From Cyanobacteria bacterium SIG29 (GTDB lineage Bacteria; Cyanobacteriota; Vampirovibrionia; Gastranaerophilales; Gastranaerophilaceae): a stretch of 64,000 nucleotides of DNA. The position numbers and the translations under genes were made by a program. A model generated the notes under the pieces. The model was not told the DNA's origin. It did not search any database and saw only the letters and a program-made list of their open reading frames with translations. Location of the stretch: the NCBI GenBank assembly GCA_015152515.1, contig SUTV01000002.1, positions 186,001-250,000 of the forward strand, in the 5' to 3' direction. Of the stretch, positions 49,135-57,863 are shown piece after piece; position 1 is the stretch's first letter, and the number at the start of each line of letters is the position of its first letter.

Positions 49135-50349
49135 ATGAACAATCCAAAAGTATCTATAATAGTTACATATCATAATGCACAAGATACAATCGAAAATTGT
49201 ATTAAGAGCGTTTTAAAACAAACCTTTAAAGATTTTGAATTAATTTGTATAAATAATGCATCGACTGATGAATCAGAAAAGATTGTTATTGATTTAACTT
49301 CAGAAATGGATTTTGTTAAAAGGATAAGTTTATCTTTTCAAGTTACAAATCAAGAAGCACAAGATAATGCTTTGGCAATATCATCAGGTGATTATATTTG
49401 TTTTTTAAATGCAGATAAAATTTTTGAAGAAGCTTTTATTGCAAACCTTTTTACTAAGTCATTTAGTGTGAAAAATAATTATCAAAATATTCTTTTTGAA
49501 AAAATGTATAAGAGAGATTTCTTTGAAAATAGTGATATTCTTGATGAAATAATAAAAAATAAAGTAAATTTTTATTTTCAAGAATTAAGAGATATTGTTG
49601 ATAAAAACCAAGATTATGTTAAATCAGAACTTGATAAAAATGAAAAAATAAATTTAGAAACAATAAATAATAAAATTTTTGAAATTGTTTGTAGATTTAA
49701 CCAATTAGAGAAAAATGTGTATGAAAATATTTCAAATTCATCTAATACTTTAGATGAAAAAATTGTTGTTTTTAATAAAGAACAGCGTGAAAATATTGAT
49801 AAAGTTTATGTTGATATTACTAAAATTTATGAATATATAAATAGTGAATTTAATAAAAAAGGACATGAACTTGGAAAAGTATATGAAGAAATTACAAAAA
49901 ATTATAAATATACTGAAAGCATTGTAAATACAGCAAAAGAAGATGTTTTAAATAATACTAATCAAGAAAATTCTAATTTAAAAGGTAGAGTTGAAAAAAT
50001 TGAAGCAGAATTATTGGATAGATATTCTAGCTTGAAAAAAATATTAGATTTGCAAGTAGACGAATTAGATTCTAAAATACAAGCTTTGAATGTAGAAGGT
50101 AGTGAAGATTTTACTCAAAAAGTTGAAGGTATTGATGTATCAAAGGTTTTAAATGAAAATATTGAAAATATTTATTCTCATATGAATAAAACAAATGCTC
50201 AATTTTATGAAGAATTATCTAAAATTTATAAAGAATTAAATGATAAATTAGTTGAAAAAATGAATATGCAACAAGCTTCTTTAGATTCTAAAATAGAAGC
50301 ATTGAGAGAAGAATTTGATAAAAAAATAGAAAATTTGAGAGGAAACTAA
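49135..50349 (+). CDS. Truncated GT2-like domain (probable pseudo-enzyme) fused to coiled coil
   Basis: VSIIVTYHNAQDTIENCIKSVLKQTFKDFELICINNASTDES but DxDD replaced by NADK; no acceptor domain; coiled coil with VYVDITKIYEYI and VYEEITKNYKYT. Start chosen at MNNPKVS (49135). Confidence 0.85.
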   Translation: MNNPKVSIIVTYHNAQDTIENCIKSVLKQTFKDFELICINNASTDESEKIVIDLTSEMDFVKRISLSFQVTNQEAQDNALAISSGDYICFLNADKIFEEAFIANLFTKSFSVKNNYQNILFEKMYKRDFFENSDILDEIIKNKVNFYFQELRDIVDKNQDYVKSELDKNEKINLETINNKIFEIVCRFNQLEKNVYENISNSSNTLDEKIVVFNKEQRENIDKVYVDITKIYEYINSEFNKKGHELGKVYEEITKNYKYTESIVNTAKEDVLNNTNQENSNLKGRVEKIEAELLDRYSSLKKILDLQVDELDSKIQALNVEGSEDFTQKVEGIDVSKVLNENIENIYSHMNKTNAQFYEELSKIYKELNDKLVEKMNMQQASLDSKIEALREEFDKKIENLRGN

Positions 50350-50350
50350 T

Positions 50351-51868
50351 ATGACTAAAGTTTCAATAATAATTCCATTTAATAATGTTGAAAGTTATAT
50401 TAGAGAATGCTTGGATAGTGTTTTAGCGCAAACATTGCAAGAAATTGAAATTATTTGTATAAATGATGCTTCAACAGATTCTTCTTTAGATATAGTTAAA
50501 GAATATATGCAAAAAGATTCTCGCATTAAGTTGTTAGAAACTTCTGAACGTTTAGGACAAGGTTATGCAAGAAATAGAGGCATAGAAATTGCAACAGGTG
50601 AATTTATCGGTTTTGTTGATTCTGATGATTTTATTAAACCTGAAATGTTTGAAAGACTTTATAATGAAGCAAAAAATAATGATAATGATATTACAATGTG
50701 TCAAACAGTTGAATATGATGATACAACAGGTGAATATATTCAATCAGATTATTATTCTTTAAATTTGTTGAAAGAGTTTGAAAATAGAGTTTTTAGCGCA
50801 GAGGAAACTCAAAAATATGTTTTAGATATTAATGTTGCTTTATGGAATAAACTTTATAAACGAGAATTTTTATTAGAAATTGGCGAGGTTTTCCCAGAAG
50901 GTTTTATTTATGAAGATTTACCATTTTTCTTTGGAACTTACCTAAAGGCTAAAAAAATCCAAATTGTTTGGGAAGAGTTTTATTTTTACAGAATTAACCG
51001 TAAAAATTCAACTATGAGGCAGTTTAATAATAAAATTTTAGATAGATTGCCTATGGTCTCTTTGACATATGAAAAAATGAAAAATACTCCATTCTTGCAT
51101 AATATGAAAAAATCTATACAGGCTTGGATTATTAATGATTTGTTTCATAGATATACTTTGTTGAAAGAAAATTATCAAAAAGAATTCTTCTTCTTGATGA
51201 AAAAAGTGTTTGAAAATCTAGAAATAGAAGATATTAATGATAATTATTGGAAAAGAGTATATCATTTTGAAGGTTATTTACTTGTTATGAATAATACTTT
51301 TGAAGATTTTAATCAAAAAGTTTTTAATGAGTATTTAGATATTCATAAGGTAGAAGATAGAATTCGTTCTCAAGTAGTTGAAATAGAAGAATTCGATTCT
51401 AGAATTTCTAGCATATATTCAGATATTGGAAAAAATTATAAATATACAGAAGAAATTGTCGAAAAAGTTGATAAAAAAATTACTGATGTATATTCAGATA
51501 TTGAAAAAAATTATAAGTATACAGAAGAAATTGTTGAAAAAGTTGATAAGAAGATAGTTGATATTTCTTCTTTAATTGAACATTTGCAAGAAGGTGAAAA
51601 AACTATAAAATATGATATTGCTCAAATTGGCAATATGATAAATATGGTAGGAAAAGACCTTGATAAAATACAATCAGATTTTGGTGTAAAAGTTATAGAA
51701 CTAGAAAATCAATATAAATTTTTGCTTGAGGAACAAAACAAAAAGCATGATGAAGAAATTAATCAATTAAAGCAGGAATTATTGCAAACAGAACAAAGAA
51801 TCTATGAAGAATTAACACCAAGGTGGAAAAAATTTATTAGAAAACAATTTTTAAATAGAGAGAAATAA
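50351..51868 (+). CDS. GT2 glycosyltransferase with C-terminal coiled coil (GT-A)
   Basis: VSIIIPFNNVESYIRECLDSVLAQTLQEIEIICINDASTDSS; IGFVDSDDF; two IYSDI.KNYKYTEEIVEKVDKKI repeats. Confidence 0.93.
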   Translation: MTKVSIIIPFNNVESYIRECLDSVLAQTLQEIEIICINDASTDSSLDIVKEYMQKDSRIKLLETSERLGQGYARNRGIEIATGEFIGFVDSDDFIKPEMFERLYNEAKNNDNDITMCQTVEYDDTTGEYIQSDYYSLNLLKEFENRVFSAEETQKYVLDINVALWNKLYKREFLLEIGEVFPEGFIYEDLPFFFGTYLKAKKIQIVWEEFYFYRINRKNSTMRQFNNKILDRLPMVSLTYEKMKNTPFLHNMKKSIQAWIINDLFHRYTLLKENYQKEFFFLMKKVFENLEIEDINDNYWKRVYHFEGYLLVMNNTFEDFNQKVFNEYLDIHKVEDRIRSQVVEIEEFDSRISSIYSDIGKNYKYTEEIVEKVDKKITDVYSDIEKNYKYTEEIVEKVDKKIVDISSLIEHLQEGEKTIKYDIAQIGNMINMVGKDLDKIQSDFGVKVIELENQYKFLLEEQNKKHDEEINQLKQELLQTEQRIYEELTPRWKKFIRKQFLNREK

Positions 51869-53061
51869 TGCCTGAAATTTCTGTCATAATACCTGTTTAT
51901 AATGTGGAAAAGTATCTTTCAGAATGTTTAGATAGTGTTATAAATCAAACATTTTCAGATATTGAAATTATATGCGTAAATGATGGCGCAACTGATAACT
52001 CTAGAAAAATTTTAGTTGAATATCAACAAAAAGATGAACGAATTAAAATTGTTGATAAACAAAATGGTGGCTTATCATCTGCTAGAAATGCTGGTATGAA
52101 GGTTGCAAAGGGGAATTTTATTTTCTTTGTAGATTCTGATGATTGGCTTGATTTAACTATATTAGAAAATTTACATCAAAATATAACTAAATTAAATACA
52201 GATATTTCTATGTGTGCTGTTCATCAATTTGATGAAACAACCAAAAAAATTGATGATACTAATAAATATTTTAATCTTAATTGTTTTGATAAAAGCTTTG
52301 ATAATAGAGTTTTTTCTTACAAAGATACAAAAGAATTTTTAATGAATGTACCAGTTATGGCTTGGAATAAATTATATAGAAAAAGTTTTTTGGATGAGTG
52401 TCAGGCATATTTCCCTGATGGGTTAATTTTTGAAGATGGACCATTTTTCTTTTCTATTTTCTTTAAAACTCAAAGAGTATCAATAGTTAGAAAATTTTTA
52501 TATTATTACAGAATAAACAGAAAAGGTTCTATCTTAAAAAATGCAGGTAAAAAATTCTTTGATATTATCAGGGTTGTTAATTTAATGTATGAAAATGTTA
52601 AATCAACTGAAATTTTTGAAGATATTAAAAATGAATTTTTCAATCAAAAGGCAAATGATATTTTTTACCGTTATGAATTAATTGATTTATCATTAAAAAA
52701 TTCTTTTGCAAAAGAATTTAAAAAAGAATCTTGTTTATTAGATGAAACTGTTTTTGATTTTTCTTTGTTAAATCAACTATATCCAATAACTTATAAAAAA
52801 GTGTGCGTTCTAAAAAGCTCTACAAGTGTTTTTTCTTTTTATTGTAGAAAATTTGAAAAAAGATTTATGTATAAAGTAATGCAAGTTCTATATACAGAAA
52901 AAGACATTTATTACTTCAAATTTTGGCAATTAATATTTAGATTTAAAAAAAGAGCAAATATCTGTGATATTTGGTATGAGAATGATAGAATATATTTTGT
53001 ACTTTTGAGTATAATAAAATTCAATTTTAAGTTTAGTTATTCGAAGTTAGAACAAGATTAA
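51868..53061 (+). CDS. GT2 glycosyltransferase (GT-B)
   Basis: ISVIIPVYNVEKYLSECLDSVINQTFSDIEIICVNDGATDNS; FFVDSDDW. Confidence 0.94.
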   Translation: MPEISVIIPVYNVEKYLSECLDSVINQTFSDIEIICVNDGATDNSRKILVEYQQKDERIKIVDKQNGGLSSARNAGMKVAKGNFIFFVDSDDWLDLTILENLHQNITKLNTDISMCAVHQFDETTKKIDDTNKYFNLNCFDKSFDNRVFSYKDTKEFLMNVPVMAWNKLYRKSFLDECQAYFPDGLIFEDGPFFFSIFFKTQRVSIVRKFLYYYRINRKGSILKNAGKKFFDIIRVVNLMYENVKSTEIFEDIKNEFFNQKANDIFYRYELIDLSLKNSFAKEFKKESCLLDETVFDFSLLNQLYPITYKKVCVLKSSTSVFSFYCRKFEKRFMYKVMQVLYTEKDIYYFKFWQLIFRFKKRANICDIWYENDRIYFVLLSIIKFNFKFSYSKLEQD

Positions 53062-53062
53062 T

Positions 53063-54271
53063 ATGAAAAAACCGATAATATCAGTAATAGTGCCTGTTTA
53101 TAATGTAGAAAAGTATTTATCTAAATGTTTGGATACTATACTTAATCAAACCTTTTCAAATATTGAAATTATTTGTGTTAATGATGGAAGTACTGATAAC
53201 TCTAGAAAAATTCTTTCTGATTATCAAAAAAAAGATTCACGAATTAAAATTGTTGATAAAAAAAATGGTGGTTTATCATCAGCTAGAAATGCCGGCATGA
53301 AGGTCGCTGTTGGCGAGTTTTATAGCTTTATTGACTCAGATGACTGGGTTGATGAAACAATGCTAGAAAAACTCTATAAAAATACAATGATGTTTAATAG
53401 CGATATTTCTATTTGTGCAGTTCATCAATTTGATGAAACAAATCAAAAAATAGATGATTCTAATCCATATTATACACTTGGATTTTTTGATGAAAGTTTT
53501 GATAATAGGGCTTTTTCATATCAAGATACAAAACCATTTTTGCTTGATGTATGTGTTATGGCTTGGAATAAACTTTATAGAAAAAGTTTCGTTGATGAAT
53601 GTCAAGCACAGTTCCCAGATGGTTATATTTTTGAAGATGGACCATTTTTCTTTTCAATATTTTTTAAAACAAAAAGAGTTTCGATTGTTAGAGATTTTCT
53701 ATATTATTATCGAATTAATAGAAAGGGCTCTATTGTTCAAAAAGCTGGGAAAAAGTTTTTGAATGTTATTGATGTTGTTGAAATGATGTACAACAAAATA
53801 AAAGAAATTCCTGATATTGATGATGTTAAATATACTTTCTTTAGAAAAAAAGTAGAAGATTTTATTTTTCGTTTTGAAAATTTAAATCCAAAATATAGAG
53901 TGGCTTTTGCTAGAAAATTAAAAAGGGATAGCTCTTTAGTTGATGAAAAGTTATTTCCGTTTGCTACTAAAATAGGACCTTTTGGGTATAATTACTTTTT
54001 GTTTGAAAATTTAAAAACAGGAAATGTATTATTTTATGATTTTCAAAAATTTAAATTAAAAATGATGTATAAAACAATGCAAATTTTATATTTTGAAGAA
54101 GGTGTTTATTATTTAAAATATAAGAAATTGGTATTAAGAATAAAAAAACGTCCTAAATTTTATGATTTTTATTACACTAATGATAAAATCTATGTAAGGT
54201 TACTTACAAAAATAAAATTTGAAATTCCTTTTAAATTCTCAGAATTGGAGAAATTTAACGAAAATGACTAA
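53063..54271 (+). CDS. GT2 glycosyltransferase (GT-C), tandem paralog of the preceding gene
   Basis: ISVIVPVYNVEKYLSKCLDTILNQTFSNIEIICVNDGSTDNS; FIDSDDW; shared C-terminal MYKTMQILYFE.GVYYLKYKKLVLRIKKR domain. Confidence 0.94.
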   Translation: MKKPIISVIVPVYNVEKYLSKCLDTILNQTFSNIEIICVNDGSTDNSRKILSDYQKKDSRIKIVDKKNGGLSSARNAGMKVAVGEFYSFIDSDDWVDETMLEKLYKNTMMFNSDISICAVHQFDETNQKIDDSNPYYTLGFFDESFDNRAFSYQDTKPFLLDVCVMAWNKLYRKSFVDECQAQFPDGYIFEDGPFFFSIFFKTKRVSIVRDFLYYYRINRKGSIVQKAGKKFLNVIDVVEMMYNKIKEIPDIDDVKYTFFRKKVEDFIFRFENLNPKYRVAFARKLKRDSSLVDEKLFPFATKIGPFGYNYFLFENLKTGNVLFYDFQKFKLKMMYKTMQILYFEEGVYYLKYKKLVLRIKKRPKFYDFYYTNDKIYVRLLTKIKFEIPFKFSELEKFNEND

Positions 54272-55640
54272 AGTATCAATAATAATTCCATATCAAGATG
54301 TTGAACAATATATTTCAAAATGTCTTTCATCTGTTTTATCTCAATCTTTAGATGATATAGAAATAATTTGCATTAATGATTCATCAACAGATTCATCAGT
54401 TGAAATAGTTAAAAAATATGCAAACGCAGATGATAGAATAATTATGCTTGATACAGAAAAACCATCTGGTCAATCTTATGCAAGAAATATGGGCTTGCAA
54501 ATAGCAAAAGGTGAATATATTGGCTTTGTTGATGCTGATGATTGGGTAGAACTTGAAATGTTTGAAAAGCTTTATAATAAAGCAAAATCTGTTGATGCTG
54601 ATATTACAATGTGCCCTGCTCAATTGTATGATGATAAAACTCAAGAAATTTATACAGATGAATATTATAGTTTGAAATCTTTAGAAAAATACGCTGATAG
54701 TGTATTTAATGGTGAAATAACAAAAAATGAAATTTTAGATATAAATGTAGTTTTATGGAATAAAATTTATAAAAAAGAATTTTTAGATAATATTCAAGCT
54801 AAGTTTCAAGAAGGTTTTATTTATGAAGATATGCCATTTTTCTTTGAAACTTATCTAAAAGCAAATAGAATAAATGTTTTATGGGAAAACTTGTATTATT
54901 ATCGAAAAAATCGCAGTTTTTCTACTATGCAAAAAGCAAATAAAAAAGTATATGACAGGGTAGATATGGCTGCATTAACTTTTGATATTTTAAAACAAGC
55001 ATCTTTTTATCAAGAAAGACAAGATGATATTCTTCGCTGGATTGTTGATGACGTGTTTCACCGTTATACTTTGCTTGAAGATAAATATTATGAAGAATAT
55101 TATGAGAAAATGCGTTCATTTTTCATTGATTTGAACTTAAATGAAGAGCAAAAGGATTATTTAAGAACAAGTTATTGTTATGATGAATTTTGTTGTATTT
55201 TAGAAAATGACTATTATGGTTTTTGGAAGTTTGTAATAGAAAAATATAGAACCGCTAATAAGCGCATAAAATATACTGAACATAAATGTAATGAAGATGT
55301 CACAACTATTAAAAATTATATTGAAGAATATAAACAACAAGTAAAAGAAGAAAAAGAAGCAATTGTTGCGTGGTGGCAAAATTATACTTTTCAAGAAGTT
55401 GAAAAGAAAAAATATGAAATGCAAAAGTGGCGTAATGATTCAATGCGAGAGCAAGAAGAAAAATTAACAGCTGATTATAAGTGGAAACTAGAAGAACAAA
55501 AGCAACATTTTATGCAATCTTTACAAGAACAAAAATATTATTATGAAAATCATTATTTCTTGGTTAAAATCATGTTAAAAGCATATAAAAAGTTAGATCA
55601 AATTCATAATAAATTTAAGAAAATTTTGAAAAAGAATTAA
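54264..55640 (+). CDS. GT2 glycosyltransferase with C-terminal coiled coil (GT-D)
   Basis: VSIIIPYQDVEQYISKCLSSVLSQSLDDIEIICINDSSTDSS; IGFVDADDW; long charged helix; start chosen at MTKVS (54264), overlapping the upstream stop. Confidence 0.92.
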   Translation: MTKVSIIIPYQDVEQYISKCLSSVLSQSLDDIEIICINDSSTDSSVEIVKKYANADDRIIMLDTEKPSGQSYARNMGLQIAKGEYIGFVDADDWVELEMFEKLYNKAKSVDADITMCPAQLYDDKTQEIYTDEYYSLKSLEKYADSVFNGEITKNEILDINVVLWNKIYKKEFLDNIQAKFQEGFIYEDMPFFFETYLKANRINVLWENLYYYRKNRSFSTMQKANKKVYDRVDMAALTFDILKQASFYQERQDDILRWIVDDVFHRYTLLEDKYYEEYYEKMRSFFIDLNLNEEQKDYLRTSYCYDEFCCILENDYYGFWKFVIEKYRTANKRIKYTEHKCNEDVTTIKNYIEEYKQQVKEEKEAIVAWWQNYTFQEVEKKKYEMQKWRNDSMREQEEKLTADYKWKLEEQKQHFMQSLQEQKYYYENHYFLVKIMLKAYKKLDQIHNKFKKILKKN

Positions 55641-55648
55641 GGCGAATA

Positions 55649-57157
55649 ATGACAGAAAAAGATGAACAATATTATAAATTAGAAAAACAACATAAAGAAG
55701 AATTAGAAACACAAAAACGTTTTTATGAAAGTGAACTTTCTTTGTTGAAGTCTAAATTTGAATATGAAAAATCTAAATTAAAAATCGAATATGAAAATAA
55801 TGAATTGAAATTAAGACAAGAGCTTGAAGAATATTTCGGTTCTAAAAATTATAAAGATATGCAAAATATAAAGGATTATTATGAGTCAGAAATAAAATCT
55901 CAACGAGATTGGTATGAGGTTGAAATTGAAAGACGTAAAAAAGAAACTGAAACTTGGCATATAAATAATTTGGAAGTAAAAACAGCCGAATTAATTAAAA
56001 ACTATGAAGAAATGCTCCAAGCTCAAAAAGACAAGTTTGATGTAGAAATGCAGGTTTTAACTGAACAAATTATTGAACAAAACAGATATTATGAAGAGCA
56101 ATTAAAACCTTATAAACGAATTATTAATTTTAGAAAAAAAGTAGAGAAAAAATTTAATTTAGAAAAAAAATCACAAGAAGTTTTAATTGAAAATAATATA
56201 GAAACAGAAGAACAAAATTTTTCTTCTGATCCAAAAGTTTCTGTAATTTTGCCTGTTTATAATGTTGGCAAATATTTAAGACAAGCTTTAGATAGTTTGA
56301 TAAATCAAACATTGAAAGATATTGAAATAATTTGTGTGAATGATGGTTCAACAGATGATAGCTATGAAATTTTAGAAGAATATAAGGAAAAAGATTCTAG
56401 AATAAAAGTTATTCATAAGGAAAATAAAGGTACGGGTGCAGCAAGAAATGATGGTTTAAGGCTTGCAACAGGTGAATGTATTGGTTTTGTTGACCCAGAT
56501 GATTGGGTTAAACCAAATATGTTTGAGCGTCTTTATTCTTTAATTAAAGAAAAAGATTTAGATATTGCTATGTGCATGCCTGATGGATATGATGAAAAAA
56601 ATGGAGTAAATGCACCATTCCCATATTTTGTGGACGCAAATTTTGAAAATATTATTGATGATAGAATTTTTAACTGGCGCGATTTGTCACCATTTAGTTA
56701 TCCAATGTGCGTTTGGAATAAGCTTTATACTAAAAAATTATTTGATGAACATAATATAGAATTTGCTGAAGGTCTTGATTTTGAGGACCATAAAGTTATT
56801 TTTGGTACACTTTTAACTGCTCAAAAAATGTTTTTCATTAGAGAAAAACTTTATGTGTATAGATTTAATCGTGAGGGTTCTGTTTTAACAGATAATAATA
56901 GACGATTAATAGATCATATTGAAATATTTAATATTGTTGAAAATTTAATGAAAGAAACAAATACTTTTAATGTTTTAAGAAATGATTTTCTAACATATAA
57001 AATTCATAACATATTATATTATTACAGCATGATAAAAGAAGAATTTAAGTCTGAATATGAAAAATGTATGATTAAATCTATTAATGATATGAATTTAAGT
57101 TTTGAAGAAGCAAAAATGCTTTGTGAAAAATATCCAGAATTAAAATCATATATTTAA
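55649..57157 (+). CDS. GT2 glycosyltransferase with N-terminal coiled coil (GT-E)
   Basis: About 170-aa N-terminal coiled coil, then VSVILPVYNVGKYLRQALDSLINQTLKDIEIICVNDGSTDDS; IGFVDPDDW. Confidence 0.93.
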   Translation: MTEKDEQYYKLEKQHKEELETQKRFYESELSLLKSKFEYEKSKLKIEYENNELKLRQELEEYFGSKNYKDMQNIKDYYESEIKSQRDWYEVEIERRKKETETWHINNLEVKTAELIKNYEEMLQAQKDKFDVEMQVLTEQIIEQNRYYEEQLKPYKRIINFRKKVEKKFNLEKKSQEVLIENNIETEEQNFSSDPKVSVILPVYNVGKYLRQALDSLINQTLKDIEIICVNDGSTDDSYEILEEYKEKDSRIKVIHKENKGTGAARNDGLRLATGECIGFVDPDDWVKPNMFERLYSLIKEKDLDIAMCMPDGYDEKNGVNAPFPYFVDANFENIIDDRIFNWRDLSPFSYPMCVWNKLYTKKLFDEHNIEFAEGLDFEDHKVIFGTLLTAQKMFFIREKLYVYRFNREGSVLTDNNRRLIDHIEIFNIVENLMKETNTFNVLRNDFLTYKIHNILYYYSMIKEEFKSEYEKCMIKSINDMNLSFEEAKMLCEKYPELKSYI

Positions 57158-57211
57158 ATGGTAAAAAATTTCCCTATAAAGTTATAATTATACTATGGGG
57201 AAACTGTAAGC

Positions 57212-57742
57212 ATGGACATTTCATCAAATAGCTTAAATCAACCCGTAAGTTTTTATAATAAAAATACGGGAAATATGATAAATACGGCAATAAATGAAGA
57301 CAATCATTTATATGCTAGTAATTTTTTTGCTGCAGAAAATCCAATAACAAAAGAAACAAAAAAAGCAACTAAAAAGAAAAGACATAGTAAAAGATTAAAT
57401 ACTATGGATACTGATTACTTGCCAGATGAAACAAGAGAAGTTGAAATTAAAAAGGTAGATAACTTCTTTGTTGATAGTGAAAAACCGAGTGTAGTAACAA
57501 GGTTTAAAAAAGCAATGGAATATTTTTTTACAGTAACTCCATTAGTTAATTATTTTTTCTTGAAACAAAAAACAAAAAAAATTCAACAAACAGTACAAAC
57601 TTTAAATGATATAAATCAAAATGTAGACGAATTATTAAATGCCGTTGTTCCATATGGAGAGGAAACAACTCTTTATACGAATATAGCGAAAAATTTGACA
57701 GATGCGGCTACTATTTTAGGAAAAGCAAACAAAGAATTATAA
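57212..57742 (+). CDS. Hypothetical protein (176 aa)
   Basis: Intact ORF between the GT cluster and ftsZ; no recognised domain. Confidence 0.6.
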   Translation: MDISSNSLNQPVSFYNKNTGNMINTAINEDNHLYASNFFAAENPITKETKKATKKKRHSKRLNTMDTDYLPDETREVEIKKVDNFFVDSEKPSVVTRFKKAMEYFFTVTPLVNYFFLKQKTKKIQQTVQTLNDINQNVDELLNAVVPYGEETTLYTNIAKNLTDAATILGKANKEL

Positions 57743-57863
57743 AAACATAAACATATATTAATATTTCATGGTTTTTTTCTTTACTATTTATTTGATTTAC
57801 AATACTATGTTCATGTAAGTACGAAATATAGCAATGTAAATAGAATAAAAAGAGGGCGCATAA

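Noticed and set aside
49135-50349. Pseudo-GT2 gene considered a pseudogene
   Set aside because: The reading frame is intact over 405 codons, tightly packed in the operon and carries the shared module, so I call it a pseudo-enzyme rather than a pseudogene.
53454-53762. 102-aa alternative-frame ORF in GT-C
   Set aside because: Fully overlaps a clear GT2 CDS in another frame; no independent support.
53226-56170. A7-A8 homopolymer tracts in the GT2 genes as phase-variation switches
   Set aside because: The genome is very AT-rich and runs of this length occur throughout the window, including housekeeping genes; all GT frames are intact.
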